Assembly (NCBI RefSeq): GCF_015999245.1 | Contig: NZ_JAEAMR010000010.1 | Location: 103,520 to 167,519, forward strand | DNA from: Streptomyces sp. AV19 | GTDB taxonomy: Bacteria; Actinomycetota; Actinomycetes; Streptomycetales; Streptomycetaceae | Direction: 5' to 3' | Length of the DNA: 64,000 bases | Shown here: positions 56,695-64,000 of the stretch, in pieces | Numbering within the stretch: the first letter of the stretch is position 1 | Layout of the letters: every line of letters starts with the position of its first letter | Notes under the pieces: model-generated | Databases searched by the model: none | What the model was told of the DNA's origin: nothing | The model's input: the letters and a program-made list of their open reading frames with translations, nothing else | Translations under genes and position numbers: made by a program

Positions 56695-57639
56695 GTGATG
56701 GATCCGCAGGGTTTGTACGAATGGGAGCCCAAGGGGCTCGCCGTGGCCGACCTGGCCCTGGCCCAGGACAGCGCAGGGCTGGTCATGCTCTACCACTTCG
56801 ACGGGTACATCGACGCCGGTGAGACGGGGGACCAGATCGTCGAGCGGCTCCTCGACGGGCTGCCGCACCAGGTCGTGGCCCGCTTCGACCACGACCGGCT
56901 GATCGACTACCGGGCGCGCCGCCCGGTCCTGACGTTCGAGCGCGACCACTGGAGCGCCTTCGAGGCCCCCCGGCTCGAACTGCGCCTGGTGCAGGACGCC
57001 ACGGGGGCGCCGTTCCTCCTGCTGTCCGGCCCGGAGCCGGACGTGGAGTGGGAGCGCTTCGCCGCCGCCGTGCGCCAGATCGTGGAGCGGCTGGGAGTGC
57101 GTCTTTCGGTCAACTTCAACGGCATCCCCATGGGCGTTCCGCACACCCGGCCGGTCGGCCTGACGGCGCACGGCAACCGCCTGGACCTGGTGCCGGGCCA
57201 GCGCGGCTACTTCGACGAGGCCCAGGTGCCCGGCAGCGCCGAGGCGCTCATCGAGTTCCGGCTCGCCGAGGCGGGCCACGACGTGCTCGGTGTCACCGGC
57301 CACGTGCCGCACTACGTGGCGCGCTCCTCGTACCCCGACGCCGCGCTGACCGTCCTGGAGGCGGTCACCTCCGCCACCGGCCTGGTCCTGCCCGACACCG
57401 CGCACGCGCTGCGCAACCGGGCGCTACGGACGCAGGAGGAGATCGAGCGGCAGATCGGCGAGGGGGACGAGGAGCTGGTGTCGCTGGTGCGCGGTCTGGA
57501 GCACCAGTACGACGCGGTGGCCGGTGCCGAGACCCGCGGCAACCTGGTCGCGGAGCCGGTCGAGCTGCCCTCGGCCGACGAACTGGGCGCCCAGTTCGAG
57601 CGGTTCCTCGCCGATCGCGAGGGCGACGGCGGCCGCTGA
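56695..57639 (+). CDS. PAC2 family protein (proteasome assembly chaperone-like)
   Basis: A 314-residue PAC2-domain protein conserved in actinobacteria: LVMLYHFDGYIDAGETGDQI, FDHDRLIDYRARRPVLTFE, LLSGPEPDVEWERF, NFNGIPMGVPHTRPV and GHVPHYVARSSYPDAALTVL. C-terminal helical region about 240-310. PAC2 proteins have a purine phosphorylase-like fold and are compared with eukaryotic proteasome assembly chaperones; the bacterial role is unproven. GTG at 56695 (alternative ATG at 56698), after GAGGAGGAAC. Confidence 0.9.
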   Translation: MMDPQGLYEWEPKGLAVADLALAQDSAGLVMLYHFDGYIDAGETGDQIVERLLDGLPHQVVARFDHDRLIDYRARRPVLTFERDHWSAFEAPRLELRLVQDATGAPFLLLSGPEPDVEWERFAAAVRQIVERLGVRLSVNFNGIPMGVPHTRPVGLTAHGNRLDLVPGQRGYFDEAQVPGSAEALIEFRLAEAGHDVLGVTGHVPHYVARSSYPDAALTVLEAVTSATGLVLPDTAHALRNRALRTQEEIERQIGEGDEELVSLVRGLEHQYDAVAGAETRGNLVAEPVELPSADELGAQFERFLADREGDGGR

Positions 57640-57664
57640 GGGGCGGACCGATAGCGTGGGGCCC

Positions 57665-58273
57665 ATGTTGACGGTGGGCCTCACCGGCGGGATCGGAGCC
57701 GGCAAGAGCGAGGTGTCGCGGCTGCTCGCCGCGCACGGCGCGGTGATCATCGACTCCGACCGGATCGCGCGGGAGGTGGTCGAGCCGGGGACGCCCGGAC
57801 TGGCGGCGGTCGTCGGCGAGTTCGGGCCCGGCGTCCTGGCGCCGGACGGCTCCCTGGACCGGCCCGCGCTGGGGGCGCTCGTCTTCGCCGACGAGGGACG
57901 GCTCGCCGCGCTCAACGCCATCGTGCACCCGCTGGTGCGGGCCCGCTCGGCCGAACTGCAGGCCGCCGCGGCGCCGGACGCGATCGTCGTCCACGACGTC
58001 CCGCTCCTCGCCGAGAACGGCCTCGCCCCCCTCTACGACGTGGTGCTGGTCGTGGACGCCGGCGAAGCGACCCGGCTCGACCGGCTGGTGCGCCTGCGGG
58101 GCATGGCGGAACAGGAGGCCCGCGCCCGGATGGCGGCGCAGGCGACGCGCGAGCAGCGGCTGGCCGTGGCCGATGTGGTGATCGCCAACGACGGCCCGGT
58201 CGAGGAGCTGGCGGCCCGCGTGGCCGAGGTCTGGGCCGGTCTGCGCGAGCGGGCGGCCGGGAACAGGACTTGA
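57665..58273 (+). CDS. coaE: Dephospho-CoA kinase
   Basis: A 202-residue kinase catalysing the last step of coenzyme A synthesis. P-loop GLTGGIGAGKSEVSR (about 5-19), IIDSDRIAREVVEPGTPGL, HDVPLLAENGLAPLYDVVLV and RLRGMAEQEARARMAAQATR are all family landmarks. No ribosome site precedes the ATG; TAGCGT (57652-57657) ends 7 nt before it, so the mRNA may be leaderless. Confidence 0.96.
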   Translation: MLTVGLTGGIGAGKSEVSRLLAAHGAVIIDSDRIAREVVEPGTPGLAAVVGEFGPGVLAPDGSLDRPALGALVFADEGRLAALNAIVHPLVRARSAELQAAAAPDAIVVHDVPLLAENGLAPLYDVVLVVDAGEATRLDRLVRLRGMAEQEARARMAAQATREQRLAVADVVIANDGPVEELAARVAEVWAGLRERAAGNRT

Positions 58274-58323
58274 CCCCGGGGCGTTCCCCGTCTCCCCGGC
58301 AGCCGCAGGGAAAGACCGCACTC

Positions 58324-58725
58324 GTGCCCGAGCCGACGCCCGAACCCCACGTCATCGACTTCCGGACGGCCGAACGGCTGCTGGACGCCCGCGACCCGCG
58401 CGGCGCGGTCAAGCTGCTCGACTCGGTGATCTCCTCCCACCCCGGGAACACCGCGGCCCGCCTGCTGCGGGCCCGCGCCTACTTCGCCTCCGCGCAACTG
58501 CGGCGTGCCGAGGGGGAGTTCCTGCACGTGCTGGAGCACGAGCCGGACAACGGCTTCGCCTTCCCCCACTGCCTGAACGGCGTGGGAGGTACCCCCATCG
58601 CCCTGGGTCGCACGCTGGTGCGCGCGGGCCGGGCGGGGGAGGCGCTGCGGCACTTCCGGCTCGCCGCCGCCCTCGACCCCCGGCCGGACTTCGTGGAGGC
58701 GGCCCGGTTCGGCGAGCGGGACTGA
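58324..58725 (+). CDS. TPR protein with in-frame palindromic insertion
   Basis: A 133-residue tetratricopeptide protein: MPEPTPEPHVIDFRTAERLL, DPRGAVKLLDSVISSHPGNT, AARLLRARAYFASAQLRRAE, then ALGRTLVRAGRAGEALRHFR. GTG start with AGGGAAAG upstream; a TTG at 58270 overlapping the coaE stop is an alternative. Between the second and third helices the repeat is interrupted by FPHCLNGVGGTPI, where orthologues (from memory) have two residues in a FAHFALG-like stretch. The extra DNA is a short palindrome (58561-58597). The fold may tolerate it in a loop. Confidence 0.82.
   Translation: MPEPTPEPHVIDFRTAERLLDARDPRGAVKLLDSVISSHPGNTAARLLRARAYFASAQLRRAEGEFLHVLEHEPDNGFAFPHCLNGVGGTPIALGRTLVRAGRAGEALRHFRLAAALDPRPDFVEAARFGERD
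58561..58597. repeat. Palindromic element inserted inside the TPR gene
   Basis: The element reads TTCC, then stem CCCAC-T-GCC, loop TGAAC, stem GGC-GTGGG, then AGGTACCCCCA. It is a compact hairpin that adds about 33 nt in frame. It resembles small hairpin repeats I recall between Streptomyces genes; no second copy was noticed in this window. Confidence 0.6.
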
Positions 58726-58771
58726 GGCGTACGAGGCACTGAGGCGTACGGGGGGCGTACGGGGGCGTATC

Positions 58772-59047
58772 TCATCGTCGCGGCCTGCGGTCGTCGACAG
58801 GGTCGTACGGGGGTACGTCCCGGCCCGGCTGCCAGTGCGGGCCCTGCCGGAGGTGCCGGATGATCAAGGTCAGGTCGACGACGGTCACCAGGGCGAGGAC
58901 CGCGAAGGCCGCCGCCCACCCCGGGTGTCCCGAGGCGGCGAACAGCCAGGCCCCGCCGGCGGAGACGACCAGGCCGAACGAGGCCAGCCCGCACCGCAGG
59001 CGGAGCGGGCTGCGGGCGGTCATCGGCTCGTTGCCGGAACGCTGCAC
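58772..59047 (-). CDS. DUF6343 family membrane protein
   Basis: A 91-residue protein with two membrane helices (about 17-40 and 46-63) and a hydrophilic tail (LRQGPHWQPGRDVPPYDPVD). The start MQRSGNEPMTARSPLRLR matches the conserved N-terminus of DUF6343 proteins in Streptomyces; this is why the GTG at 59047, with GGAGGTGGT upstream, is preferred over the ATG eight codons later. Function unknown. Confidence 0.82.
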   Translation of the reverse strand: MQRSGNEPMTARSPLRLRCGLASFGLVVSAGGAWLFAASGHPGWAAAFAVLALVTVVDLTLIIRHLRQGPHWQPGRDVPPYDPVDDRRPRR

Positions 59048-59100
59048 GGCGCACCACCTCCACCTCCCAGGGTCCACCCGGGAGGGGCTCCCGCGCAGGG

Positions 59101-60066
59101 TCAGCCGATGACGTCCGTCAGGGTCGGCGCCGTGTCCTCGGCCGCGTCCTCGGCGTCCTCCTCCAGTGCGTCGGCCTCCAGCGCGTCGGCGACGACGTGC
59201 GCCGCGTTGCTGATGATCGCGTCCACGCCGAGCCGGGCCAGGGCGACCGCCCGGCCGGGGTCGTCCACGGTCCAGGCCGAGACCTCGAGCCGCTTTCCGT
59301 GCGGGCCGGTGAGGCGGTGGACCGCGCGGACCCAGCCCGTGGTGACCTTGGTGTGGTCGGGGTTGATCTGGTCGGCGAAGGCCGCGTAGCCGGGCAGGTC
59401 GGCGGCGCGCGGGGCGCCCAGGAAGCCCGTCCGCACGTCCGGCCGCAGGCCGTGGAAGGTCTTCAGGGAAGGGGCGCTGAAGCTCTGGACCACCAGCCGC
59501 CCGCCGACGTGCCGCCGGTCGAGCCAGCCGGTGCGGCGCAGCGTGTCCACCACCTGCCGTTCGATGCCGGGGTAGAGCTCGGGCGCTTTGATCTCCAGCA
59601 GCAGCCGCTGATGGTTGTGGTCCACCCGGCGCAGATAGCGGTCGAGGGTCGGCACGCGCTCGCCGGCGAAGCGGCGGTCGTACCAGCTCCCGGCGTCCAG
59701 CTTCCTGATCTCGGCGAGGGTGAAGTCGGCGACCCGCCAGGGCGCCCGGTCCGGGTAGCGCTTCCTGACGTCGGTGGTCCGGGTCAGGGTGGTGTCGTGT
59801 ATGACGACGAGGGCGCCGTCCTTGGTGCGCTGGACGTCGTTCTCCATCCAGTCGATGCCCAGGCGGGCGCCTCTGTCGATGGACGCGAGGGTGTTCTCGG
59901 GCGCCTGGACGGGCACCCCTCGGTGGCCGATGACGTACGGCACGTGCGGCCGTGCGGCGGAGGGGGTGGCCCCGGCTGGCGCGGTGGCCAGGCCCAGCGC
60001 GAGCGGGGCGGCCGCGGCCAGGGCGACGAGGGTACGGGTCAGGGTGGTGACGGGGCGGATGCGCAT
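59101..60066 (-). CDS. Secreted glycerophosphodiester phosphodiesterase
   Basis: A 321-residue exported GDPD-family enzyme that hydrolyses glycerophosphodiesters to glycerol-3-phosphate and an alcohol. Signal peptide about 1-33 (ALAAAAPLALGLATAPAGA). Catalytic TIM barrel: VIGHRGVPVQAPENTLASI (active-site His and Arg), WMENDVQRTKDGALVVIHD (metal ligands), LLLEIKAPE, SAWTVDDPGRAVALARLGVD and AIISN. Acidic tail (EADALEEDAEDAAEDTAP). The ATG follows GAGGAG. Confidence 0.93.
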   Translation of the reverse strand: MRIRPVTTLTRTLVALAAAAPLALGLATAPAGATPSAARPHVPYVIGHRGVPVQAPENTLASIDRGARLGIDWMENDVQRTKDGALVVIHDTTLTRTTDVRKRYPDRAPWRVADFTLAEIRKLDAGSWYDRRFAGERVPTLDRYLRRVDHNHQRLLLEIKAPELYPGIERQVVDTLRRTGWLDRRHVGGRLVVQSFSAPSLKTFHGLRPDVRTGFLGAPRAADLPGYAAFADQINPDHTKVTTGWVRAVHRLTGPHGKRLEVSAWTVDDPGRAVALARLGVDAIISNAAHVVADALEADALEEDAEDAAEDTAPTLTDVIG

Positions 60067-60264
60067 CGGGGCTCCTCGCGGCGTCCGGGTGCCGGGCGCG
60101 TGGCGGCCCGGCCCATGGCGTGGGGGTCCTGGGGCGTACGGCACAGTCGTACCGGAAACCGGGCCCGCGCGCAGGGGGCGAGGGGAAACCGACCCGGTCC
60201 GTTCGCCGGGCCCTCGCCCCCGGTTCACCGGGGAAACTCCAGGTGGGAGCTGCCCGAACCGTCT

Positions 60265-60287
60265 TTGTCAGTGGTAGGTCGTACGGT
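60265..60287 (+). promoter_or_regulatory. RecA-NDp (PafBC/ClpR-type) promoter of uvrB
   Basis: TTGTCAGTG (60265-60273), 8 nt, TACGGT (60282-60287): a full match to the actinobacterial RecA-independent DNA-damage motif TTGTCRGTG-N8-TAnnnT. The uvrB ATG begins 7 nt after the -10, so transcription should start at the ATG itself. Confidence 0.82.
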
Positions 60288-60293
60288 GGTCCC

Positions 60294-62411
60294 ATGCGGC
60301 CCGTTTCCAAGATCGAACGCAAGGTGGCGCCCTTCGAGGTCGTCAGCCCCTTCCAGCCCAGCGGCGACCAGCCGGCGGCCATCGCCGAGCTGGAGAAGCG
60401 CATCCGCGCGGGGGAGAAGGACGTCGTGCTGCTCGGTGCGACCGGCACCGGCAAGTCGGCGACCACCGCGTGGATGATCGAGAAGCTCCAGCGGCCGACG
60501 CTCGTCATGGCGCCCAACAAGACCCTTGCGGCCCAGCTCGCCAACGAGTTCCGCGAGCTCCTGCCCAACAACGCCGTCGAGTACTTCGTCTCGTACTACG
60601 ACTACTACCAGCCCGAGGCGTACGTCCCCCAGTCGGACACCTACATCGAGAAGGACTCCTCGATCAACGAGGAGGTGGAGCGGCTGCGCCACTCCGCCAC
60701 CAACTCGCTGCTCACCCGGCGGGACGTCGTCGTGGTGGCCTCCGTGTCCTGCATCTACGGCCTCGGCACGCCGCAGGAGTACGTGGACCGCATGGTCCCC
60801 CTCAAGGTCGGCGAGGAGATCGACCGGGACGAGATGCTGCGCCGCTTCGTCGAGATCCAGTACACGCGCAACGACCTCTCGTTCACCCGCGGCACCTTCC
60901 GGGTCCGCGGCGACACCATCGAGATCTTCCCGGTCTACGAGGAACTGGCCGTCCGCATCGAGATGTTCGGCGACGAGATCGAGGCGCTGTCCACACTGCA
61001 CCCGCTCACCGGCGAGGTCATCTCCGACGACCGGGAGCTGTACGTCTTCCCCGCCAGCCACTACGTCGCCGGCCCCGAGCGGATGGAGAAGGCCGTCACG
61101 GGGATCGAGGCCGAGCTGGAGCAGCGGCTGGCCCAACTGGAGAAGCAGGGCAAGCTGCTGGAGGCCCAGCGGCTGCGCATGCGCACCACCTACGACATCG
61201 AGATGATGCGCCAGATCGGCTCCTGCTCCGGCATCGAGAACTACTCGCTGCACATGGACGACCGCGAGCCCGGCTCCCCGCCCAACACCCTGCTCGACTT
61301 CTTCCCCGACGACTTCCTCCTCGTCATCGACGAGTCGCACGTCACCGTCCCGCAGATCGGCGCGATGTACGAGGGTGACGCCTCCCGCAAGCGGACCCTC
61401 GTCGAGCACGGCTTCCGGCTGCCGTCCGCGCTGGACAACCGCCCGCTGAAGTGGGAGGAGTTCACCGAGCGCATCGGGCAGACCGTCTATCTGTCCGCGA
61501 CCCCCGGTCCGTACGAGCTGTCCCGTTCCGACGGGTTCGTGGAGCAGATCATCCGTCCCACCGGCTTGGTGGACCCGGAGGTCGTCGTCAAGCCGACCGA
61601 GGGCCAGATCGACGACCTGGTGCACGAGATCCGCCGGCGCACCGAGAAGGACGAGCGGGTCCTGGTCACCACCCTCACCAAGAAGATGGCCGAGGACCTC
61701 ACGGACTACTTCCTGGAGCTCGGCATCCAGGTGCGCTACCTGCACAGCGACGTGGACACGCTGCGCCGCGTGGAGCTGCTGCGCGAGCTGCGCGCGGGCG
61801 AGTACGACGTCCTGGTGGGCATCAACCTGCTGCGCGAGGGCCTCGACCTGCCCGAGGTGTCCCTGGTGGCGATCCTCGACGCGGACAAGGAGGGCTTCCT
61901 CCGCTCGGGCACGTCCCTGATCCAGACCATCGGCCGCGCGGCGCGCAACGTCTCCGGCCAGGTCCATATGTACGCGGACAAGGTCACGCCCGCGATGGAG
62001 AAGGCCATCGACGAGACCAACCGGCGCCGCGAGAAGCAGGTCGCGTACAACACGGAGCGGGGCATCGACCCGCAGCCCCTGCGCAAGAAGATCGGTGACA
62101 TCGTCGCCACGATCGCCCGCGAGGAGATCGACACCGAGGAACTGCTGGGCACGGGCTACCGCAAGACGGACAAGGGCAAGGGGAAGGCTCCCGTGCCCAC
62201 CGCGGGCAAGGGCGGGAAGAAGGCGAAGGCCAAGGAGGTCGTCCCGACCGACCGTCCCGCGGCCGAACTCGCCGAGATGATCGAGGAGATGACGGACCGC
62301 ATGCGGGCCGCCGCCGCAGAGCTCCAGTTCGAGGTGGCCGCGCGGCTGCGCGACGAGGTGGGCGAGCTCAAGAAGGAGTTGCGGCAGATGCGGGAGGTGG
62401 GGCTGGCCTGA
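60294..62411 (+). CDS. uvrB: Excinuclease ABC subunit B
   Basis: A 705-residue damage-recognition helicase of nucleotide excision repair. Walker A GATGTGKSATTAWM, beta-hairpin region (YYDYYQPEAYVPQSDTYIEK), DESHVTVPQIGAMYEGD, motif V/VI GINLLREGLDLPEVSLVAIL and QTIGRAARN. A C-terminal UVR motif binds UvrC (about 665-700, IEEMTDRMRAAAAELQFEVA). A Lys/Gly-rich linker precedes it (KGKAPVPTAGKGGKKAKAKE). There is no ribosome site; the RecA-NDp promoter predicts a leaderless, damage-inducible message and fixes the ATG. Confidence 0.97.
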   Translation: MRPVSKIERKVAPFEVVSPFQPSGDQPAAIAELEKRIRAGEKDVVLLGATGTGKSATTAWMIEKLQRPTLVMAPNKTLAAQLANEFRELLPNNAVEYFVSYYDYYQPEAYVPQSDTYIEKDSSINEEVERLRHSATNSLLTRRDVVVVASVSCIYGLGTPQEYVDRMVPLKVGEEIDRDEMLRRFVEIQYTRNDLSFTRGTFRVRGDTIEIFPVYEELAVRIEMFGDEIEALSTLHPLTGEVISDDRELYVFPASHYVAGPERMEKAVTGIEAELEQRLAQLEKQGKLLEAQRLRMRTTYDIEMMRQIGSCSGIENYSLHMDDREPGSPPNTLLDFFPDDFLLVIDESHVTVPQIGAMYEGDASRKRTLVEHGFRLPSALDNRPLKWEEFTERIGQTVYLSATPGPYELSRSDGFVEQIIRPTGLVDPEVVVKPTEGQIDDLVHEIRRRTEKDERVLVTTLTKKMAEDLTDYFLELGIQVRYLHSDVDTLRRVELLRELRAGEYDVLVGINLLREGLDLPEVSLVAILDADKEGFLRSGTSLIQTIGRAARNVSGQVHMYADKVTPAMEKAIDETNRRREKQVAYNTERGIDPQPLRKKIGDIVATIAREEIDTEELLGTGYRKTDKGKGKAPVPTAGKGGKKAKAKEVVPTDRPAAELAEMIEEMTDRMRAAAAELQFEVAARLRDEVGELKKELRQMREVGLA

Positions 62412-62440
62412 GGGCTGTGGGGAGAAGGCTCTGACGGGGT

Positions 62441-62513
62441 CCTTGCCCAAGGGCGGGACCTTTGCCCAAGGGCGGGACCTTTGCTCAAGAGCGGGACCTT
62501 TGCTCAAGGATGA
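62441..62513. repeat. Four tandem ~19-bp palindromic repeats
   Basis: Four units of the form CCTTTGCCCAAGGGCGGGA lie between uvrB and the terD gene (62441-62458, 62459-62477, 62478-62496, 62497-62513, the last incomplete). Each of the first three has a dyad: GCCC-AA-GGGC in units 1 and 2, GCTC-AA-GAGC in unit 3, where both arms changed together. Confidence 0.8.
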
Positions 62514-62647
62514 CCGGGGGAGATGTTGCAAGACCGCCACAAACCGCACTCGGCCGGGCGGGCGGTCGTGCCAGTGCATAGGGTCGGTCCCGGATGCCGC
62601 GTGATCGCGCGGCACGGGGGAGAGCGACGAGCGAGAAGGGACCGCGC

Positions 62648-63226
62648 GTGAGCGTCAACTTGTCCAAGGGCCAGGGTGTCAGCCTGCAGAAGGCCGACGG
62701 GGGATCCTTGACCGCGGTGCGGATGGGGCTCGGCTGGAAGTCGGCCCCCCGCCGGGGACTGTTCCGGTCGCGCACCAAGGAGATCGACCTCGACGCCTCG
62801 GCCGTGATGTACGCCGACGGGCAGCCGATCGACGACGTCTGGTTCAACCACCTGGTCAGCAGCGACGGTTCGGTGCGGCACACCGGGGACAACCTGGTGG
62901 GCGGCGCCGGCACCGGCGGTGACGACGAGACGATCCTGGTCGACCTGGAGCGCGTGCCCGTGCACATCGACCAGATCGTCTTCACGGTCAACTCCTTCAG
63001 CGGGCAGACCTTCGCCGAGGTCTCCAACGCCTTCTGCCGGCTGATCGACGACACCACCGGCCAGGAGCTGGCCCGCTACACCCTCGACGGCGGCGGGCCC
63101 TACACGGCGCAGATCATGGCGAAGGTGCACCGGGTGGGCGCCGGCTGGCAGATGACCGCCATCGGCACCCCGTCCAACGGCCGGACCATCCAGGACCTCT
63201 ACCCGGTGATCGCCACCGTCCTGTAG
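62648..63226 (+). CDS. terD: TerD family protein
   Basis: A 192-residue calcium-binding stress protein. The TerD landmarks are MSVNLSKGQGVSLQK, EIDLDASAVMYADGQPIDDV, HTGDNLVGGAGTGGDDETIL, FTVNSFSGQTFAEVSNAFCR and GAGWQMTAIGTPSNGRTIQD. TerD proteins are linked to tellurite tolerance and to general envelope or phage stress; in Streptomyces they influence differentiation. GTG start, chosen because the conserved N-terminus begins there. The tandem palindromes lie 135-200 bp upstream; a TAGGGT box lies at 62579-62584. Confidence 0.95.
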   Translation: MSVNLSKGQGVSLQKADGGSLTAVRMGLGWKSAPRRGLFRSRTKEIDLDASAVMYADGQPIDDVWFNHLVSSDGSVRHTGDNLVGGAGTGGDDETILVDLERVPVHIDQIVFTVNSFSGQTFAEVSNAFCRLIDDTTGQELARYTLDGGGPYTAQIMAKVHRVGAGWQMTAIGTPSNGRTIQDLYPVIATVL

Positions 63227-63257
63227 GCGGCGGCCCGGGGGGGCAGGAGCATCGACA

Positions 63258-63291
63258 CGGGCCCGGCGGGGCGGCGTTCCCGCCGGGCCCG
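63258..63291 (+). terminator. Terminator after terD
   Basis: A 12-bp perfect stem CGGGCCCGGCGG (63258-63269) / CCGCCGGGCCCG (63280-63291) with a 10-nt loop, 31 bp after the stop. Confidence 0.8.
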
Positions 63292-63339
63292 GGGCACAGC
63301 GGGCAGGGCAGCACGACAACAAGGGGGAGGGCACAGGCG

Positions 63340-64000
63340 ATGACGGCCGAGCTGGTGCGGGGGCAGAACCACCCGCTGACCGCGAGCCGGTTGGAGATCA
63401 GGGTCTCGGTGAGCGACCCGGTGCTGGTGGCGGCGGCGCTCGGCGGCCCGGACGGCAGGGTGTCCGGCCCCAGCCATGTCGTCCACCCCGGAGCCCCGCA
63501 CGCGCCCGGCGTGGCGGTGACCGGGTCGGCGGAGGCCGGGCAGGGGCTGAGCGTCGAGCTGGACGCCCTGCCGGAGACGGTGCACCGGGTCAGCGTGCTG
63601 CTCGCCCTGCCGCCCGGCGGCCGGGGGCCCGCCCGGTTCGGCGCCACGGCCGCGCCGTTCGTCGCGCTGGCCGGCGGCGCGGGGGAGGAGATCGCCGGCT
63701 TCACCGCCACCGGGCTGGACGCCGAGACGGCCCTGGTCGCCCTGGAGCTCTACCGCCGGCAGGGCGCCTGGCGGGTACGGGCCGTCGGCCAGGGCTACGC
63801 GGAGGGCCTCCCGGCGCTCTTCCGGGACCTGGGGCTCGACGCCCCCGCCGAGCTCGCGGCGGAGGCCGGTGCGGCCGCCGGAAGCCTCGCCGAGGACTTC
63901 GTCCTCGCCCCGCCGCAGTCCTCCCCGCGCCGCTCCGGGGGCGGCGGCCGGCACGCCGCGCCCGCCGCGCGGCCGGCCGCCCGCGCCCGGGGGCGGGGGG
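63340..64000 (+). CDS. TerD-family protein (cut by window end)
   Basis: An open frame of 220 codons with no stop before the window ends. It begins MTAELVRGQNHPLTASRLEI, a typical start of the longer TerD-domain proteins that carry an additional C-terminal region. SVELDALPETVHRVSVLLAL, AGEEIAGFTATGLDAETALV and GAWRVRAVGQGYAEGLPALF are TerD-like. A basic, Gly/Ala/Arg-rich linker starts near residue 190. The ATG follows AAGGGGGAGG. It lies 113 bp after terD and may belong to the same stress unit. Confidence 0.85.
   Translation, partial: MTAELVRGQNHPLTASRLEIRVSVSDPVLVAAALGGPDGRVSGPSHVVHPGAPHAPGVAVTGSAEAGQGLSVELDALPETVHRVSVLLALPPGGRGPARFGATAAPFVALAGGAGEEIAGFTATGLDAETALVALELYRRQGAWRVRAVGQGYAEGLPALFRDLGLDAPAELAAEAGAAAGSLAEDFVLAPPQSSPRRSGGGGRHAAPAARPAARARGRG

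Noticed and set aside
58726..58771. GCGTACG repeats after the TPR gene
   Set aside because: Short, irregular and within a 46-bp gap; probably chance in GC-rich DNA.
62441..62513. CRISPR-like array
   Set aside because: The repeats are about 19 bp, directly adjacent and without spacers, and there are no cas genes.
60225..62615. A 796-codon frame antisense to uvrB
   Set aside because: Same reasons; uvrB motifs on the plus strand are complete.

Overview
The window is about 72-73% GC, with very G/C-rich third codon positions, many GTG starts, 4-nt stop/start overlaps and actinobacterial gene families (chaplin-like protein, ANTAR regulator, TerD proteins, DUF6343, PAC2). This points to a Streptomyces chromosome. 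The order gltBD ... pyk, ANTAR regulator, liv genes ... polA ... rpsA ... coaE ... uvrB ... terD matches, from memory, a conserved core segment of Streptomyces chromosomes, here interrupted by accessory genes.

Region by region: 1-5992 glutamate synthase (gltB, gltD). 6086-12711 mixed accessory genes: a secreted AMIN-like protein, an HTH/TPR regulator with two small coupled genes, a cysteine-poor chaplin-like protein, a Tat-exported amino-acid oxidase, a decayed paralogue of one of the small genes, and a cold-shock protein. 13058-19751 a putative synthase-dependent exopolysaccharide locus: UDP-GlcNAc 2-epimerase, processive GT2 synthase, a 66-residue membrane partner and a LamG-like protein on the minus strand, divergent from a DUF2334 deacetylase-like protein and a GH113-like lipoprotein. 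20011-28000 a metalloprotease, secreted trypsin, NarL-type two-component pair, an MFS remnant, GH35 beta-galactosidase and chorismate mutase.

28025-37933: aminopeptidase N, an orphan F0 b-subunit-like gene, a solo amine N-hydroxylase overlapping tail-to-tail with a Tat-exported 5'-nucleotidase, a SIMPL protein, pyruvate kinase, and an HTH/LAGLIDADG protein next to a tRNA-Leu(CAA). 38195-47577: ANTAR response regulator, a complete branched-chain amino-acid ABC transporter (livKHMGF), thioesterase and an FdhF/YdeP-type molybdoenzyme. 47844-64000: polA, hrpB, a methyltransferase, rpsA, PAC2 protein, coaE, a TPR protein, DUF6343, a glycerophosphodiesterase, uvrB and two TerD-family genes, the last cut by the window end.

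Regulatory highlights: both uvrB and polA are preceded by a RecA-NDp-like (DNA-damage, PafBC/ClpR-type) promoter placed so that the mRNA would be leaderless. rpsA has a near-ideal sigma-70-type promoter and a roughly 195-nt leader. Several intergenic gaps hold one MITE/REP-like repeat family (border CCCGCCCTTTCACCGTTTC), and one TPR gene appears to have absorbed a short palindromic element in frame. No complete insertion sequence, CRISPR array, integrase or rRNA was seen.
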